NCBI GenBank assembly: GCA_902793125.1
Contig: CADBCC010000017.1
Span: 1-61,816, forward strand
Direction of reading: 5' to 3'
Length of the DNA stretch: 61,816 nt
Source: an uncultured Ruminococcus sp.
GTDB taxonomy: Bacteria; Bacillota; Clostridia; Oscillospirales; Acutalibacteraceae
Shown here one piece after another: positions 43,194 through 53,490 of the stretch. Position numbers and translations under genes: made by a program. Under the pieces are notes generated by a model. It saw nothing but the letters and a program-made list of their open reading frames with translations, was not told where the DNA came from and did not search any database. Each line of letters starts with the position of its first letter. Position 1 is the first letter of the stretch.

Positions 43194-45314
43194 ATGACAA
43201 AAATCAAAAAACAAAACAAGGGCAAGAAATGGCTTTCTTTACTTTACATAATCGTCATCTGTGTTTTATTAAATATCCTCGGTACAAAGGTAAACGAGTT
43301 TTTTGGTCTGCCGCTGTATCTTGATAATATCGGTACAATTCTTGCGGCTCTGCTCGGCGGATATATTCCCTGCGTTACCGTCGGCTTTTTGTCAAATATT
43401 ATAAGCGGAATTTTTAACAGCGTATCAATTTACTACTGTGTTATTACCGTGCTGATTGCGGGCGCCGCGGTTGCGTACGCTCACAATATGCGACGTATGC
43501 GTATTCGGTATGTTCTGACTGCGATTCTTTTTTTCGCACTGTTGGGCGGAGGGCTCGGCGGACTGCTTACATGGCTGATTTTCGGTATGGACTTCGGCGA
43601 GGGTTTTGCCGTTGAATTCGCAAAATGGATTAACAGCGTCATCCCAATGGGATACTTCCTCTCTAATATGCTTTCCATATTTTTGATTGACGTTGTTGAT
43701 AAATTTATTGTTACGGTTGCCGCGTTAGCGATTTACAAACTGCTTCCGGACAGCCTTATTAAAAACCTGCGGCATAAGGGCTGGTACTACATTTCTATGT
43801 TCAACAGGCAGGGCAACAAAGCGTCAAAACGTCTTTCCCTGAGATTAAAGGTAACGCTTCTTGTAGCTGTTTCAACTACTTTAGTCGCAACGTCGGCAAT
43901 TGCTATAAGCGTTTTGCAGTATCACAACTCTACGATTGATGAATATACAAAGCAGGCGGAACAGGCAAGCAAAGTTATAGCGAAACATGTAGACAGCAGC
44001 CGAATCTACGAATATATGGAAAAAGGAGAAGCCGCGGATGGTTATCTTGAAACCAAAGCGCTTATGCAATCTGTCAGCGATTCTTCTCCCGAAATTAAAT
44101 ACATTTACGTCTATCGTATTGAAAAAGACGGTACTCACGTTATTTTCGACCTCGACACCGAAGATGTTCCCGCGAATCATCCCGGAGAGGTAATCCCTTA
44201 CGATACTACAATTGAAAAATATTCCGACCTGCTTCTTAAAGGCGAAAAAATGCCTATGGATATCACAAACAACCAGTACGGCTGGATTTTAACGGTATAT
44301 ACACCTGTACGCGACACGCAGGGAAAAACCCTTTGCTATGTCGGTGTTGATATGTCGATGTCAGAACTGCGTTCGGAAGAGATTTCGTTCCTCGCTAAAA
44401 TCATATCGCTGTTTATAGGAGTATTGGTATTAATCCGCACTTATGCCGTTTGGCTCGCGGATCGCTTCATTGTTACTCCTATCAACAAAATAGCTAACGC
44501 CGCGAGCACCTTTACCTATGATACTCCTATGGCGCGCGAGGTCAGCATGAATGCTTTAAACGATCTTAATATTCAAACAGGCGACGAGTTAGAGAATCTT
44601 TACAACGCTTACCGCAGGACTACAGCGGATACTATTCGCTATATCGACGAGGTTCATCATAAAAACGAGCAGATTACCCGTCTGCAGAACGGGCTTATTC
44701 TTGTTCTTGCCGATATGGTTGAAAGCCGTGACCAGTGTACGGGCGACCACGTCCGCAAGACAGCCGCTTATTGCGAAATTATTCTGCGCCAGATGCAGAA
44801 AGAAGGCATATACTCCGATAAGCTTAACGAAGAATTTATTACGAAAGTTGTAAACTCGGCGCCGCTGCACGACGTCGGTAAGATTAAAGTTTCGGACACA
44901 ATTCTCAACAAACCCGGTAAGCTGACCGACGAGGAATTCCGCATTATGCAGAGCCACACCTCAGCGGGCGGCGAGATTATCGACAAAGCTATCTCCACGG
45001 TCGGTGAAGAAACCGAATATTTAAACGAGGCTAAAAATCTTGCGGCTTATCACCACGAGAAATGGAACGGCGAGGGTTACCCCGACGGACTCTCGGGCGA
45101 AGAAATACCTCTTTCCGCAAGAGTTATGGCGGTTGCGGACGTTTTCGACGCGCTTGTATCCCGCCGCAGTTACAAAGAACCTTTCAGCGTAGAAAAGGCG
45201 TTTGAAATAATAAGAGAAGGGTCGGGAACTCATTTTGACCCGCTCGTTGTAAAGGCGTTTATGGACGCAAAGGATGAAATTAAACGTGTACAGAAACTCA
45301 ATATGGAAAGATAA
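43194..45314 (+). CDS. Membrane sensor with HD-GYP cyclic-di-GMP phosphodiesterase domain
   Basis: The product is 706 aa. The N-terminus has about six membrane helices (15-220), resembling substrate-specific ECF-type or MASE-like modules with Gly-rich helices. Another helix near 250 leads to an extracytoplasmic Cache-like sensor (about 275-425), a further helix (about 430-450) and a HAMP-like segment. The C-terminal HD-GYP domain (about 515-700) has HDVGKI, HTSAGGE and HHEKWNGEGYPDG. It would degrade c-di-GMP in response to an external signal. GGAGG precedes ATG 43194 by 12 nt; the frame stays open upstream without an SD. Confidence 0.88.
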   Translation: MTKIKKQNKGKKWLSLLYIIVICVLLNILGTKVNEFFGLPLYLDNIGTILAALLGGYIPCVTVGFLSNIISGIFNSVSIYYCVITVLIAGAAVAYAHNMRRMRIRYVLTAILFFALLGGGLGGLLTWLIFGMDFGEGFAVEFAKWINSVIPMGYFLSNMLSIFLIDVVDKFIVTVAALAIYKLLPDSLIKNLRHKGWYYISMFNRQGNKASKRLSLRLKVTLLVAVSTTLVATSAIAISVLQYHNSTIDEYTKQAEQASKVIAKHVDSSRIYEYMEKGEAADGYLETKALMQSVSDSSPEIKYIYVYRIEKDGTHVIFDLDTEDVPANHPGEVIPYDTTIEKYSDLLLKGEKMPMDITNNQYGWILTVYTPVRDTQGKTLCYVGVDMSMSELRSEEISFLAKIISLFIGVLVLIRTYAVWLADRFIVTPINKIANAASTFTYDTPMAREVSMNALNDLNIQTGDELENLYNAYRRTTADTIRYIDEVHHKNEQITRLQNGLILVLADMVESRDQCTGDHVRKTAAYCEIILRQMQKEGIYSDKLNEEFITKVVNSAPLHDVGKIKVSDTILNKPGKLTDEEFRIMQSHTSAGGEIIDKAISTVGEETEYLNEAKNLAAYHHEKWNGEGYPDGLSGEEIPLSARVMAVADVFDALVSRRSYKEPFSVEKAFEIIREGSGTHFDPLVVKAFMDAKDEIKRVQKLNMER

Positions 45315-45351
45315 AACGGAGACGGTTAATCAGGAAACCGTCTCCGTTTTT
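45313..45351. terminator. Bidirectional terminator (HD-GYP gene / giant surface protein)
   Basis: Perfect 15-bp stem AAAACGGAGACGGTT / AACCGTCTCCGTTTT with an 8-nt loop. Its core CGGAGACGG/CCGTCTCCG recurs in the terminator at 56348-56377. Confidence 0.9.
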
Positions 45352-45367
45352 ATTTTTCGTATATTAA

Positions 45368-48300
45368 TCAGTCTTTTCTCGGAATTGCCATACCCGCAAC
45401 CTGATTAAAGCTGCACAAACAGCCGCCGTAGTACATACTCTTCTTGTAATCGTTATAGAATACTCTGAGTTTGCCGTTGGCGTCATAGTAACGGATATAA
45501 GCTCTTGCGTCGATTTTTTCATCCTTTTTTTCTGACGAGCTGCCTTCGTAAGTAACTACAAGAGTATAAAGTCTGTAATTCGTAAAGTTGCGGTGGTCGT
45601 CTTTAATTGTACCCATTGAATTGGTAGTTCCTCTTGTACAGTTAACATTTGTGATGTAGCGGAAGTCGTTTTCGGCTGTTCTCTCACCCTTAGCGGGGTT
45701 GGTGTTTACGCCGTTTACATTCTCGCCTTTGTACTGAAGCTTATATTTTGAGTCATCTGTAATTGCGTAATTGTTTTTAAACTTGTCAATATTATCTTCT
45801 GTACCGACCGCGTAACCGTACTCAACGTTTACATTTCCCTCGGGAGTACTTACCTTTTTCGCGGAAAGCGCGTCAATATCCGAAAGAAGTGACTCTCTTA
45901 GCGAAGTTACGAAGCGCATACCTGCGGGAGTTCTGTCCTCTTCATCATCTTCGTCGGTATTATAGTTCGAGTCGAACATCTTGGGATCACGAATCTGAAC
46001 GCCCGCAAGTCCGAACCCGCGGTAATCGCCGCTAAGAATATTAACGTCATTCTTGTCCTTGCTGACTGTATCGACTTTAATCCATTTCGCGTAAATATGA
46101 TAATCCTGCGGATTATCTTCGGAAGTTTTGGGATAACCCTGGCTCTCAAAATTAACCGCCGTTACATTCTGTTCGGAGTCGAAGTTTTCGCTTTCGGTAA
46201 AACCGGTCTTATAATACCAGCCCGCGAAAACATACTCGTCGCCCGCGAAAGTCGGAATATCGTAGAAATGGTCAATCTTTTTATCCTCGCCTTTCAGCTC
46301 GGTAGGTTCATAAATCCTGAAGATTTCGTCCTTGTGATTGGGTTGGTTCTCGTGGAAAACTACCTTATACGCGGGGACGTTAACCATCTTAACGCAGTCG
46401 GTCTTTTTACCGTCAACGTAAGCGAAACCGTCGGAATCTATACGGAATTTAATATCTTCTGATTTCTTATAGACAGTATTGTCGGGGGTGTTTATTTCTC
46501 GAAGAATATATTTACCCGGTTGGATTGAATACGAGAGCACATCGTCGCCCGAGGTAAACTCTCCGACAGGATCTCCGTTTTCATCATAAATTTCAGCGTC
46601 GGTTTGATTTTGGTCATCGTTCAGGATTTTAAGCGTTGCTCCCTCGAGAGGTTCGTCCTTGGAGTTGACTTTAAGTATCTTAACCTGCGGATCGTCGATA
46701 ACGTGGTAGTTGGTGTTACTCGTTACATCAAAATCCACTCCGTTTACAGATGTAACCTTGGCTGTGTTGTTAATCTTTTCGTCATTTTCACCTGTGACGG
46801 TTACGGGAAGAATTATCGAAATAGTTTCTCCCTGATCAAGCGAACTGATTACGGCGCTAAAAACGTATTCATTGTTCTCACGGGTGACTGAGTAGGATTT
46901 TATATGAACGCTCTTGCTGATATTAGTCGCCTCGGAGTCGCCGAGTTTTACGCGGATTCCGCTTTCGTCTACCTTGACCTTAGTAGCGTCAAGCGTATCA
47001 ACTAAGACGATATCCTCCATATGAACCTCGGTGTCGGGGTTAGTAATATTGAGCGTATATTCAAGCACACTGTTCCTAACAACCGTCGCGGGATGGTTTT
47101 CGTCCGAACCCGATGCGGGGAAAGCTGTTTTTACAAATTCAGGAGTGCTGTAGTGGAGCAGTACGTCCGTCTGTGTGTGCTGATTAACTCTTGTGTGCGT
47201 TTCCTCCATTGTGAATCTGATGATAGCCTCGTTGTAGGTGAATATATTGTTTTCCGAGGCGTCTCTTACGGAGTGCATATTTATATTGAAACCGATTGTG
47301 CTTTCGGGTTTAAGCTGGAAATCATTACCCTTGGAGTCTTTTCTGCAGTCTACGGCGATGGCTGTTACATCGTCTAAATTCTCGGGGAGCTCGGTAGTCC
47401 AGAAGGTGTTTTGGTTCAGGTTAAAGTCGTCGTCCTCTGTATCGCCGTTATAAACAAAGCTGTCCTTGGGCTTGGCGTTCTCACCTGTTTTTACCGCGTA
47501 CCACACAACGGGGGCGCAGGTCGCGTCAGGGTCAAGACGGTTTACTACGTTCTTGAGCGAGGATACGTCAACACCCTTGAAACTGCCCTGCCACTCTGAT
47601 TTAAGTCCGTCAAGTCTGTGCTCGATAACGTCATAGAACACGAGATCGCCTGTAACAGCTCCGATACCGCTGCCGTATGTGATATGGTAGGTGTAGTCGG
47701 TGTTGATACCTACGCTCTGGTGCTTTGAGAAATGCTCCTCGGCGTGAACGGTCGAGTCGATACCTGCCTCGTGAATCGGAGGCTTAGTACAGTCTGTATG
47801 CGCCGAAGCATAAGCGGTCTTGTCACCGTCAATATCCTCGAAGCAGTACTTGTAGTTGGGGTCAATAGCGTTGTCCTCAAGAGTGCTGACTCTCTTTTCG
47901 GGCATGAGAATACTCTCCGTATTGTCTTTGTAAGCCGCCATATTCCACTGGGTTGTTCCGTTTGTATAGATATTGGAATAAGGCGTGCTCATCTTGAAGT
48001 AAATACTAACGCCTGTGGCAAAGACCGAGTCGGGCACATTGACCTTGACTATCATCATAGTCTTGCCCGAGCCTTTCCAGTCGTTCTCAAAGCTAACGGA
48101 ATAATCGCCCTTGGAAAGTGTATCTGACTCTATCGCTGTATCGTACTTGTCAGCGGTGATTTTCTTGTCTTCAAAGTTCTTTTCGGTCCAGTTTTCCGTA
48201 ATGGGTTTTATGAAAATACTGTTCTTGATAACCGTGAAATCATTGGGCAGGAGGTCATAGAACTCACCCGAGGTAAAACGCTTTTTGTTACCCGAGTTAT

Positions 48301-51300
48301 TATAGTTCCAGCCGGAAATAACAACAGGCATTACCTCGCTCATCGTTGCGGGATCCGCAACCACCTTGCTCTGTGTAGCGCAGCTTTTTCTCATAAACTG
48401 CTGTGTTGCGCTTATATCGAGCACATAGGTTGCCGGCCATGTGCTGGAGGATGAATCGTAGTTGGTAACTCTTTCTCCGCACTCAACGTCGAGCTTCGCT
48501 TTATTCTTGATGAGAGTTTTATCGCCGTTTTTGATATCTTTACTCGCTTTCAGCGCAAGATTAGAAGTCGGATTGAGACAAAGATTTGTCTTTATAAGTA
48601 TATTTGTTGAGAAGAAATCGGACTCGTGGACAACCTTGTAGCCTACAGTGTCGGCAGGCAGAGAAACGGTCGTCTCGGTTGTATTGATTACAATCGACTT
48701 GTGGAGTGTAAATGTATCGGAATTCATCTTGCGAACCCAAATCTGAGTTTCGCCGTAGTCTTTGAGGTTTGCGTGCTCATAGGGGTTTGACCAACTGTCG
48801 CCGAGTTTAGTCGCGTCGAACTCCGTAACCGTAATTTTAAGACTGTCAAAGTAATAGTCGCTGTCCGCGAGCGCCGTACTGTCCTCCCAGTTGTCGGAGG
48901 GGTAGTATCCGTTGTTAGACGAAATTACAACGTCACCCGCTCCCGACGCTCCGTCCGTCATAGTTATAGTACGTTTGGAGGCGGTGTATCTTGATGTATT
49001 AGCGTTCCATTGGGGATTGTCGATGTTCGCGGATTCGTTATAGCTTAGCTCGTAGGGAAGAATCGGCATATTATCCGCCGAGCGGTCGGTAATTTGCTCC
49101 TGACCGCCGTGTTTGAAGTGAGCGTCGTTGTTGTTCATATTGGGAACGGCTTTCTGGAAGTTGAAATTACCGTTGCCGGTCGAGGGGATATACGCCGTTG
49201 TCGAAGCCGAGGTTCTGAACTGTTCGATATAACCGGATTGCCACTTAACATTAAGAATAGCCTCGTTGCTTACTGTAGCCCACTGGTCGCCGCCCTCGGG
49301 ACGCGCAAGGTCCCGCCGGTGCTTTGTAACAACATAGTAGGACTTGGTTCCGTTCGACTGCAACCCCGTCCATTTGCCCTGAACATCTCCGTGGGAAACA
49401 TAGTTGTTCGCGTATACAACGGTTCCGTTGTCTCTTACGGTGTTCTCATCCCACAAAAGATAGAATTTCTGGCTGTAGTTCGCGTAGGCATGGGTAGAAT
49501 TGAGCGTCCATGTTACATAGAAGTAATCGTCCGAATCAACAGGCTTTGTTCCCCACGTTTTATCCCATGTAAGAGAAACGCTGGAACGGAATTTTGATAC
49601 GGTTGTATCAACCTTTGTATGAACCTCGGTAGCAAGCGTTTTGCTGTAATCTGTCTCAAGGTTGCCGTCGCCGTCCATATCAACCTGTATTTTTACGTTA
49701 ACGTTGTTATTTACATAATAATCGCCCTGATAATAGCCGTTCTCGTCGATATATCCGCCGTTTACATTAAGTGGCGAGAAAGTATAGTTAAGCGTAAATA
49801 CGGTATCCGAGCCGGAAAGCGGTGCTTTGTTCGTATAAATATAGTAATCGGGATCCGAGGTCTTATCGAGCGTAATATTATTGGAAGCTCCGGTTTCGGC
49901 GTTGTTTGTGGTAATAGGATTGTTTTTCCAATCCTTGAAAATATACTTGGGAACCTTAATTTTAAGACCGCCCGTGGGAACAGGCGCGGCTGTTCCGTCG
50001 GTCTGGAAGAATACCTTTAAGTCCGCGGACAGGTTATCGCCGTTGAGCGGATGAAATACAAGGCGGTCGCCCGTATCCGATACACGGCTGTCGGATTTTG
50101 TATCCCACTGAGCATAGTAGGAATAATTGTATGTATCGTTCTTTTCTTTGTTATCTACCCAGTAGGCGTAATATGTGCCGTCGGTATCCTGGGTAATAAT
50201 TGTTTCTTCCGTCAGCCTTGTGCCCTGACCGTTTTCCTGAGAATACCATCCTCCGAAAGTTTTTGTAACTCCGCCGCCGTTGTTAACCCAGTTTGCCCCG
50301 GGAAGACTCGGGACTGTTTTTCCTGAATTTACCTTTATTGTTTTTGTCTTAACAATTTCGCTGCTTGTGCTGTTATCCATTTCTCCTTCGCCCGCGTCAA
50401 AGGTTATGTAGCGGTTTTGAGGATCCCATTTTGCTTTTAGCGTCACGTCTTCGGTATATGTGCTGTCAACAGTCTGTTTTGTATCGCCTAAATACCAGCC
50501 CTTAAAGTCATATCCGTTTCTTTTGGGAGTAGGCAGAGCGGCAATCGGAGTGTTTGCGTAAACCTTTATCGGATTGATTTCGCCATTGGCAAGGCTGCCG
50601 CCGTTGGGATCGAGCGTGATTGTACAATACGAATTCTGCTGCCAGATTGCTTTAATCTTATTGTCGCCCGTAAGATTAACCGCTACTCCTCCCGCGGGGA
50701 AAGCTTCGCCTGCCTGCCAGACCCAATCGTCACCGTGTTTCCAGCCGAGGAGAGTAAAGTTTTCTTTAGTAATAGTCGGGAGCGAGGTTATTGTATAATT
50801 CGGATTACTCTGAGGCTCATACTCCGCAACAGCGCCCAATATTCCTCCGTCCGAGTCAAACACGGGCACATATCCCCAGCGCGCGGTAAGGGTTACGTCT
50901 TCTTTAACTTCGTATTCCGAAGTAACGAGAGTGTTATTAGTATCGTACCAGCCGAGGAAAGACGTTGAGCCGTTTTCGGGCGTCGGCATTACGCCAATAT
51001 AGCTTTTATATTTATAAACTTTATTTGTTGTTTTCTTGGAGCTGTCGCCGTCAAAATATCCGTCACCCGCGTCGAATACCACTACGGGATTTTTTTGCCA
51101 GTGAGCGTAAAGAGTACAAGAATCGGTTACGGGATCGTTTTCATTAATCTTAGTACCGCCCTCAGCTTCTGTAAACCAGCCGAGGAAGGTAAAATTTGTT
51201 CTGTGCGAGTCGCTGAGCAAGCCGAAGTTTTCGGGAAGGCTGTCATAACTCTTATCCTCGACCGCCGAACCGCCCCGGGAGTCAAAACTCACGACTGCCT

Positions 51301-53137
51301 GCGGAGTGTGCCAGATTGCGTAGAGTATAGCCTCGCCGCCGTTTGTCGGGGTAAGCATACTTACCGAATCGTCGGGAGCGAAAGAAGTTCCTGTGCCGTC
51401 CGCTCTGGTATTCCAGCCGACAAGAACCTTTCCTCCGTCATTTACAAAGGCGTCCTTATCCAGTTTCTTTACCTCGGAATATTTGAGATTATCGTACTCG
51501 ATTTTAGTATCGTTTGTACCGTCTATATAACCGCCGTTGGCGTTGAGAATCATTTTATATGTATTATCTGTCCAGTGAGCGTAGTATGTCCACTGCTCGG
51601 CGGTATCACCGCTTGCGAAAGGAGTATCGTCGTTTCTGTCTTTGTGCCAGCCGTTGAAGCTGTAGCCGTCGCGCGTTGGGCTCACAATGGATGAAGCGTA
51701 GTTTAGCGCGTTACCCTTTGTGCCCTCAGCGAACTGAACCTCCTTTTCTTCGCCGTTCACTATAGCTGTGCCGCCATTGGCGTTGAAACCAAAATCAGCT
51801 ATCGCCGACCATGTACCCGCGTACTTTTTCTGGAATTTCTTGAACAAATCGGTATTTGAGAGCTCTGTTCCTACAGCAACCTCGCCCGACTGAGCGACCT
51901 TCGCCATCTTGACCTTTTTCCATGTTGTCTTCACGGGAACCCAATTATAACCCGCTACCCAGTTGGGTGTAAGCGCGACATACGAAATGTTGTCTGAATC
52001 GGCAAAGATGTTGGTGTTATACTTATTATTTGTCTTCTTAGCGTCCTCAAGATAAAACTCGCGCAGTGATTCGCATCCCGAGAAAATACCGCTGATATCG
52101 TTATAGCCGAAAGTATGAGGGAAAAGGTTGAAGTTGACTACCTCGAGGGAGGTACAGTTTTTAAACATATTTACAAAATATGAGGAAAAGCCCTCTAACG
52201 GCGTGTTGCCGTACATACGGCTGACGTCGATCTCGGTGAGCGCTTTACAGTCCTCAAACATAGACTGTGTGCTTCTCGGAAAATCGAGGTCAATTTCGGA
52301 CATATCCACCGTTTCAAGCTTGGTGCATCCTATGAAAAATTTAGATAGTGTCACTCCGTCAACAGACGCGCCGCTTGATTTGCGAACATTGTTACCCGCC
52401 TTGAAAGAGCCGAACTTAAAGCTTCTGAGATTGGTATTATTAGAAAACATACCTGTGCAGTTCGAGCAGTTCACGGGATCAATGCCTGTCAGGTCAATGC
52501 TGTAAAGATTGGAACAGGAGGCAAACATTTGGTACATTCTGGTAACGTTCGAAAAGTCAAGGTTAGTCCACTGCGAGAAGTCAAATTCGTTAAACTGGTT
52601 GCAGGTCTGGAAAGTATATACCATAGAAGTGCAGACAGAGGTATCCAGGTTCTCTTTGTGCAGGATATTTTCATACTTCAGATTTTTGCAGTTTCTGAAC
52701 CAGCCGTCAATTTTTTCGGGTTTGACTCTGTCCTTAAAGTCAACTTTAGCAATATTCTGGTTTGAGCTTGTCGAATTAAAGCTATACCAGGCAGTCGCGG
52801 GAACATCACTGCCGCTGCCCGTATAAACGGTAGCGTTATCCGCGATAGAGAATATACCTTGATTACCGTTTTTGTCTTTAACAACAGTCTTTGAGGAATC
52901 GAGAGTATTCCCTTTCTGGAACACCAATTCGAGGTTCATGCTGTTATTTATAAGATTATCTTTCGTCCTCAGCTCCGGATCAATATAATATAAAATCGCG
53001 TAAATCTCGCTGTTTTCAGCGACAACTTCCTCCGCGAATACGGGAAGAGGTACGGCTAAACTGACCATTACCGCGAACACCAGCAACAGCGAAACAAATC
53101 CTTTCAAATATTTTTTCATAAATTTCTTTTTACTCAT
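45368..53137 (-). CDS. Giant secreted surface protein: BspA-type LRRs, InlB repeats, DUF11 and SpaA-like domains, novel C-terminal module
   Basis: The product is 2589 aa. A signal peptide (about 1-37, ending VFA) is followed by a short head with LYYID and NLELVFQ, then BspA/DUF285 leucine-rich repeats (about 110-410; 'MFxxCxxL' blocks), about seven InlB B-type repeats ('LGWxxxxxG...LYAxW', about 450-1040), and a long beta-rich stalk (about 1050-2060). Next come a DUF11-like domain (about 2070-2220), a SpaA/Cna-B-like domain with likely isopeptide Lys and Glu (about 2225-2320), another InlB-like unit, and a final module of about 220 residues. The final module has GMRFVTSL, NxxC, ARAYIRYYDANG and YGGC. 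No LPXTG, SLH, choline-binding or membrane anchor is seen. Likely an adhesin. Start 53137 follows AAAGGGTGAT. The promoter has TTGTCA-17-TATAAT at 53196-53224. Confidence 0.9.
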   Translation of the reverse strand: MSKKKFMKKYLKGFVSLLLVFAVMVSLAVPLPVFAEEVVAENSEIYAILYYIDPELRTKDNLINNSMNLELVFQKGNTLDSSKTVVKDKNGNQGIFSIADNATVYTGSGSDVPATAWYSFNSTSSNQNIAKVDFKDRVKPEKIDGWFRNCKNLKYENILHKENLDTSVCTSMVYTFQTCNQFNEFDFSQWTNLDFSNVTRMYQMFASCSNLYSIDLTGIDPVNCSNCTGMFSNNTNLRSFKFGSFKAGNNVRKSSGASVDGVTLSKFFIGCTKLETVDMSEIDLDFPRSTQSMFEDCKALTEIDVSRMYGNTPLEGFSSYFVNMFKNCTSLEVVNFNLFPHTFGYNDISGIFSGCESLREFYLEDAKKTNNKYNTNIFADSDNISYVALTPNWVAGYNWVPVKTTWKKVKMAKVAQSGEVAVGTELSNTDLFKKFQKKYAGTWSAIADFGFNANGGTAIVNGEEKEVQFAEGTKGNALNYASSIVSPTRDGYSFNGWHKDRNDDTPFASGDTAEQWTYYAHWTDNTYKMILNANGGYIDGTNDTKIEYDNLKYSEVKKLDKDAFVNDGGKVLVGWNTRADGTGTSFAPDDSVSMLTPTNGGEAILYAIWHTPQAVVSFDSRGGSAVEDKSYDSLPENFGLLSDSHRTNFTFLGWFTEAEGGTKINENDPVTDSCTLYAHWQKNPVVVFDAGDGYFDGDSSKKTTNKVYKYKSYIGVMPTPENGSTSFLGWYDTNNTLVTSEYEVKEDVTLTARWGYVPVFDSDGGILGAVAEYEPQSNPNYTITSLPTITKENFTLLGWKHGDDWVWQAGEAFPAGGVAVNLTGDNKIKAIWQQNSYCTITLDPNGGSLANGEINPIKVYANTPIAALPTPKRNGYDFKGWYLGDTKQTVDSTYTEDVTLKAKWDPQNRYITFDAGEGEMDNSTSSEIVKTKTIKVNSGKTVPSLPGANWVNNGGGVTKTFGGWYSQENGQGTRLTEETIITQDTDGTYYAYWVDNKEKNDTYNYSYYAQWDTKSDSRVSDTGDRLVFHPLNGDNLSADLKVFFQTDGTAAPVPTGGLKIKVPKYIFKDWKNNPITTNNAETGASNNITLDKTSDPDYYIYTNKAPLSGSDTVFTLNYTFSPLNVNGGYIDENGYYQGDYYVNNNVNVKIQVDMDGDGNLETDYSKTLATEVHTKVDTTVSKFRSSVSLTWDKTWGTKPVDSDDYFYVTWTLNSTHAYANYSQKFYLLWDENTVRDNGTVVYANNYVSHGDVQGKWTGLQSNGTKSYYVVTKHRRDLARPEGGDQWATVSNEAILNVKWQSGYIEQFRTSASTTAYIPSTGNGNFNFQKAVPNMNNNDAHFKHGGQEQITDRSADNMPILPYELSYNESANIDNPQWNANTSRYTASKRTITMTDGASGAGDVVISSNNGYYPSDNWEDSTALADSDYYFDSLKITVTEFDATKLGDSWSNPYEHANLKDYGETQIWVRKMNSDTFTLHKSIVINTTETTVSLPADTVGYKVVHESDFFSTNILIKTNLCLNPTSNLALKASKDIKNGDKTLIKNKAKLDVECGERVTNYDSSSSTWPATYVLDISATQQFMRKSCATQSKVVADPATMSEVMPVVISGWNYNNSGNKKRFTSGEFYDLLPNDFTVIKNSIFIKPITENWTEKNFEDKKITADKYDTAIESDTLSKGDYSVSFENDWKGSGKTMMIVKVNVPDSVFATGVSIYFKMSTPYSNIYTNGTTQWNMAAYKDNTESILMPEKRVSTLEDNAIDPNYKYCFEDIDGDKTAYASAHTDCTKPPIHEAGIDSTVHAEEHFSKHQSVGINTDYTYHITYGSGIGAVTGDLVFYDVIEHRLDGLKSEWQGSFKGVDVSSLKNVVNRLDPDATCAPVVWYAVKTGENAKPKDSFVYNGDTEDDDFNLNQNTFWTTELPENLDDVTAIAVDCRKDSKGNDFQLKPESTIGFNINMHSVRDASENNIFTYNEAIIRFTMEETHTRVNQHTQTDVLLHYSTPEFVKTAFPASGSDENHPATVVRNSVLEYTLNITNPDTEVHMEDIVLVDTLDATKVKVDESGIRVKLGDSEATNISKSVHIKSYSVTRENNEYVFSAVISSLDQGETISIILPVTVTGENDEKINNTAKVTSVNGVDFDVTSNTNYHVIDDPQVKILKVNSKDEPLEGATLKILNDDQNQTDAEIYDENGDPVGEFTSGDDVLSYSIQPGKYILREINTPDNTVYKKSEDIKFRIDSDGFAYVDGKKTDCVKMVNVPAYKVVFHENQPNHKDEIFRIYEPTELKGEDKKIDHFYDIPTFAGDEYVFAGWYYKTGFTESENFDSEQNVTAVNFESQGYPKTSEDNPQDYHIYAKWIKVDTVSKDKNDVNILSGDYRGFGLAGVQIRDPKMFDSNYNTDEDDEEDRTPAGMRFVTSLRESLLSDIDALSAKKVSTPEGNVNVEYGYAVGTEDNIDKFKNNYAITDDSKYKLQYKGENVNGVNTNPAKGERTAENDFRYITNVNCTRGTTNSMGTIKDDHRNFTNYRLYTLVVTYEGSSSEKKDEKIDARAYIRYYDANGKLRVFYNDYKKSMYYGGCLCSFNQVAGMAIPRKD

Positions 53138-53195
53138 TGTATCACCCTTTGAGATTAAATACATATAATACTCCATTTTATAGATATACATTATA

Positions 53196-53224
53196 ATTAT
53201 AATATATTTCATATTTTTTGACAA
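53196..53224 (-). promoter_or_regulatory. Promoter of the giant surface protein
   Basis: On the minus strand TTGTCA (53219-53224), 17 bp, TATAAT (53196-53201). The adjoining upstream sequence with CACATATG is shared with the promoter of the mini gene at 57044-57072. Confidence 0.65.
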
Positions 53225-53286
53225 TTGTCATATGTGCTTAAAAATCGACCGTAACTTTGTTTATGTTGCACTAAATAAGCGGAAAA

Positions 53287-53311
53287 GCCGGGAACTGTAA
53301 CAGTTCCCGGC
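53287..53311 (-). terminator. Terminator after the small protein gene
   Basis: Perfect 11-bp stem GCCGGGAACTG / CAGTTCCCGGC with a 3-nt loop, then TTTT on the minus strand. Confidence 0.82.
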
Positions 53312-53333
53312 AGCCGTTTTATATTATTTTTTG

Positions 53334-53480
53334 TTATAAAATATCCTCAACGGTAAAATCGTTTTTAAAAATATTTCTTGATTGTTCATAACGGTTGTCT
53401 GTTTCAAATGAATCTAACAGAACATCGGTTTTTAAAAGGATTTCAACGTTCATTTCGGGTTTAAAGTATGGTTTTTTCAT
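53334..53480 (-). CDS. 48-aa conserved-type small protein in the surface-protein locus
   Basis: It starts MKKPYFKPEMNVEILLKTDV and is acidic and polar toward the end. It has no signal peptide or membrane helix. A perfect AGGAGG lies 7 nt before the ATG, and the SD immediately follows the stop codon of the 894-aa gene, so it is clearly designed to be translated as the next gene of that operon. The 'YxKPExxVxxLxxxDVLxxS' pattern recalls short peptides I have seen annotated in gut Clostridia, but I know no function. Ribosomal leader, chaperone-like partner or modified peptide are all open. Confidence 0.7.
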   Translation of the reverse strand: MKKPYFKPEMNVEILLKTDVLLDSFETDNRYEQSRNIFKNDFTVEDIL

Positions 53481-53490
53481 ATTGTCCTCC

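Noticed and set aside
46097-52826. Many open frames on the plus strand opposite the giant surface gene
   Set aside because: They lack SD sites and recognisable domains and mirror the codon bias of the real gene; all are shadows.
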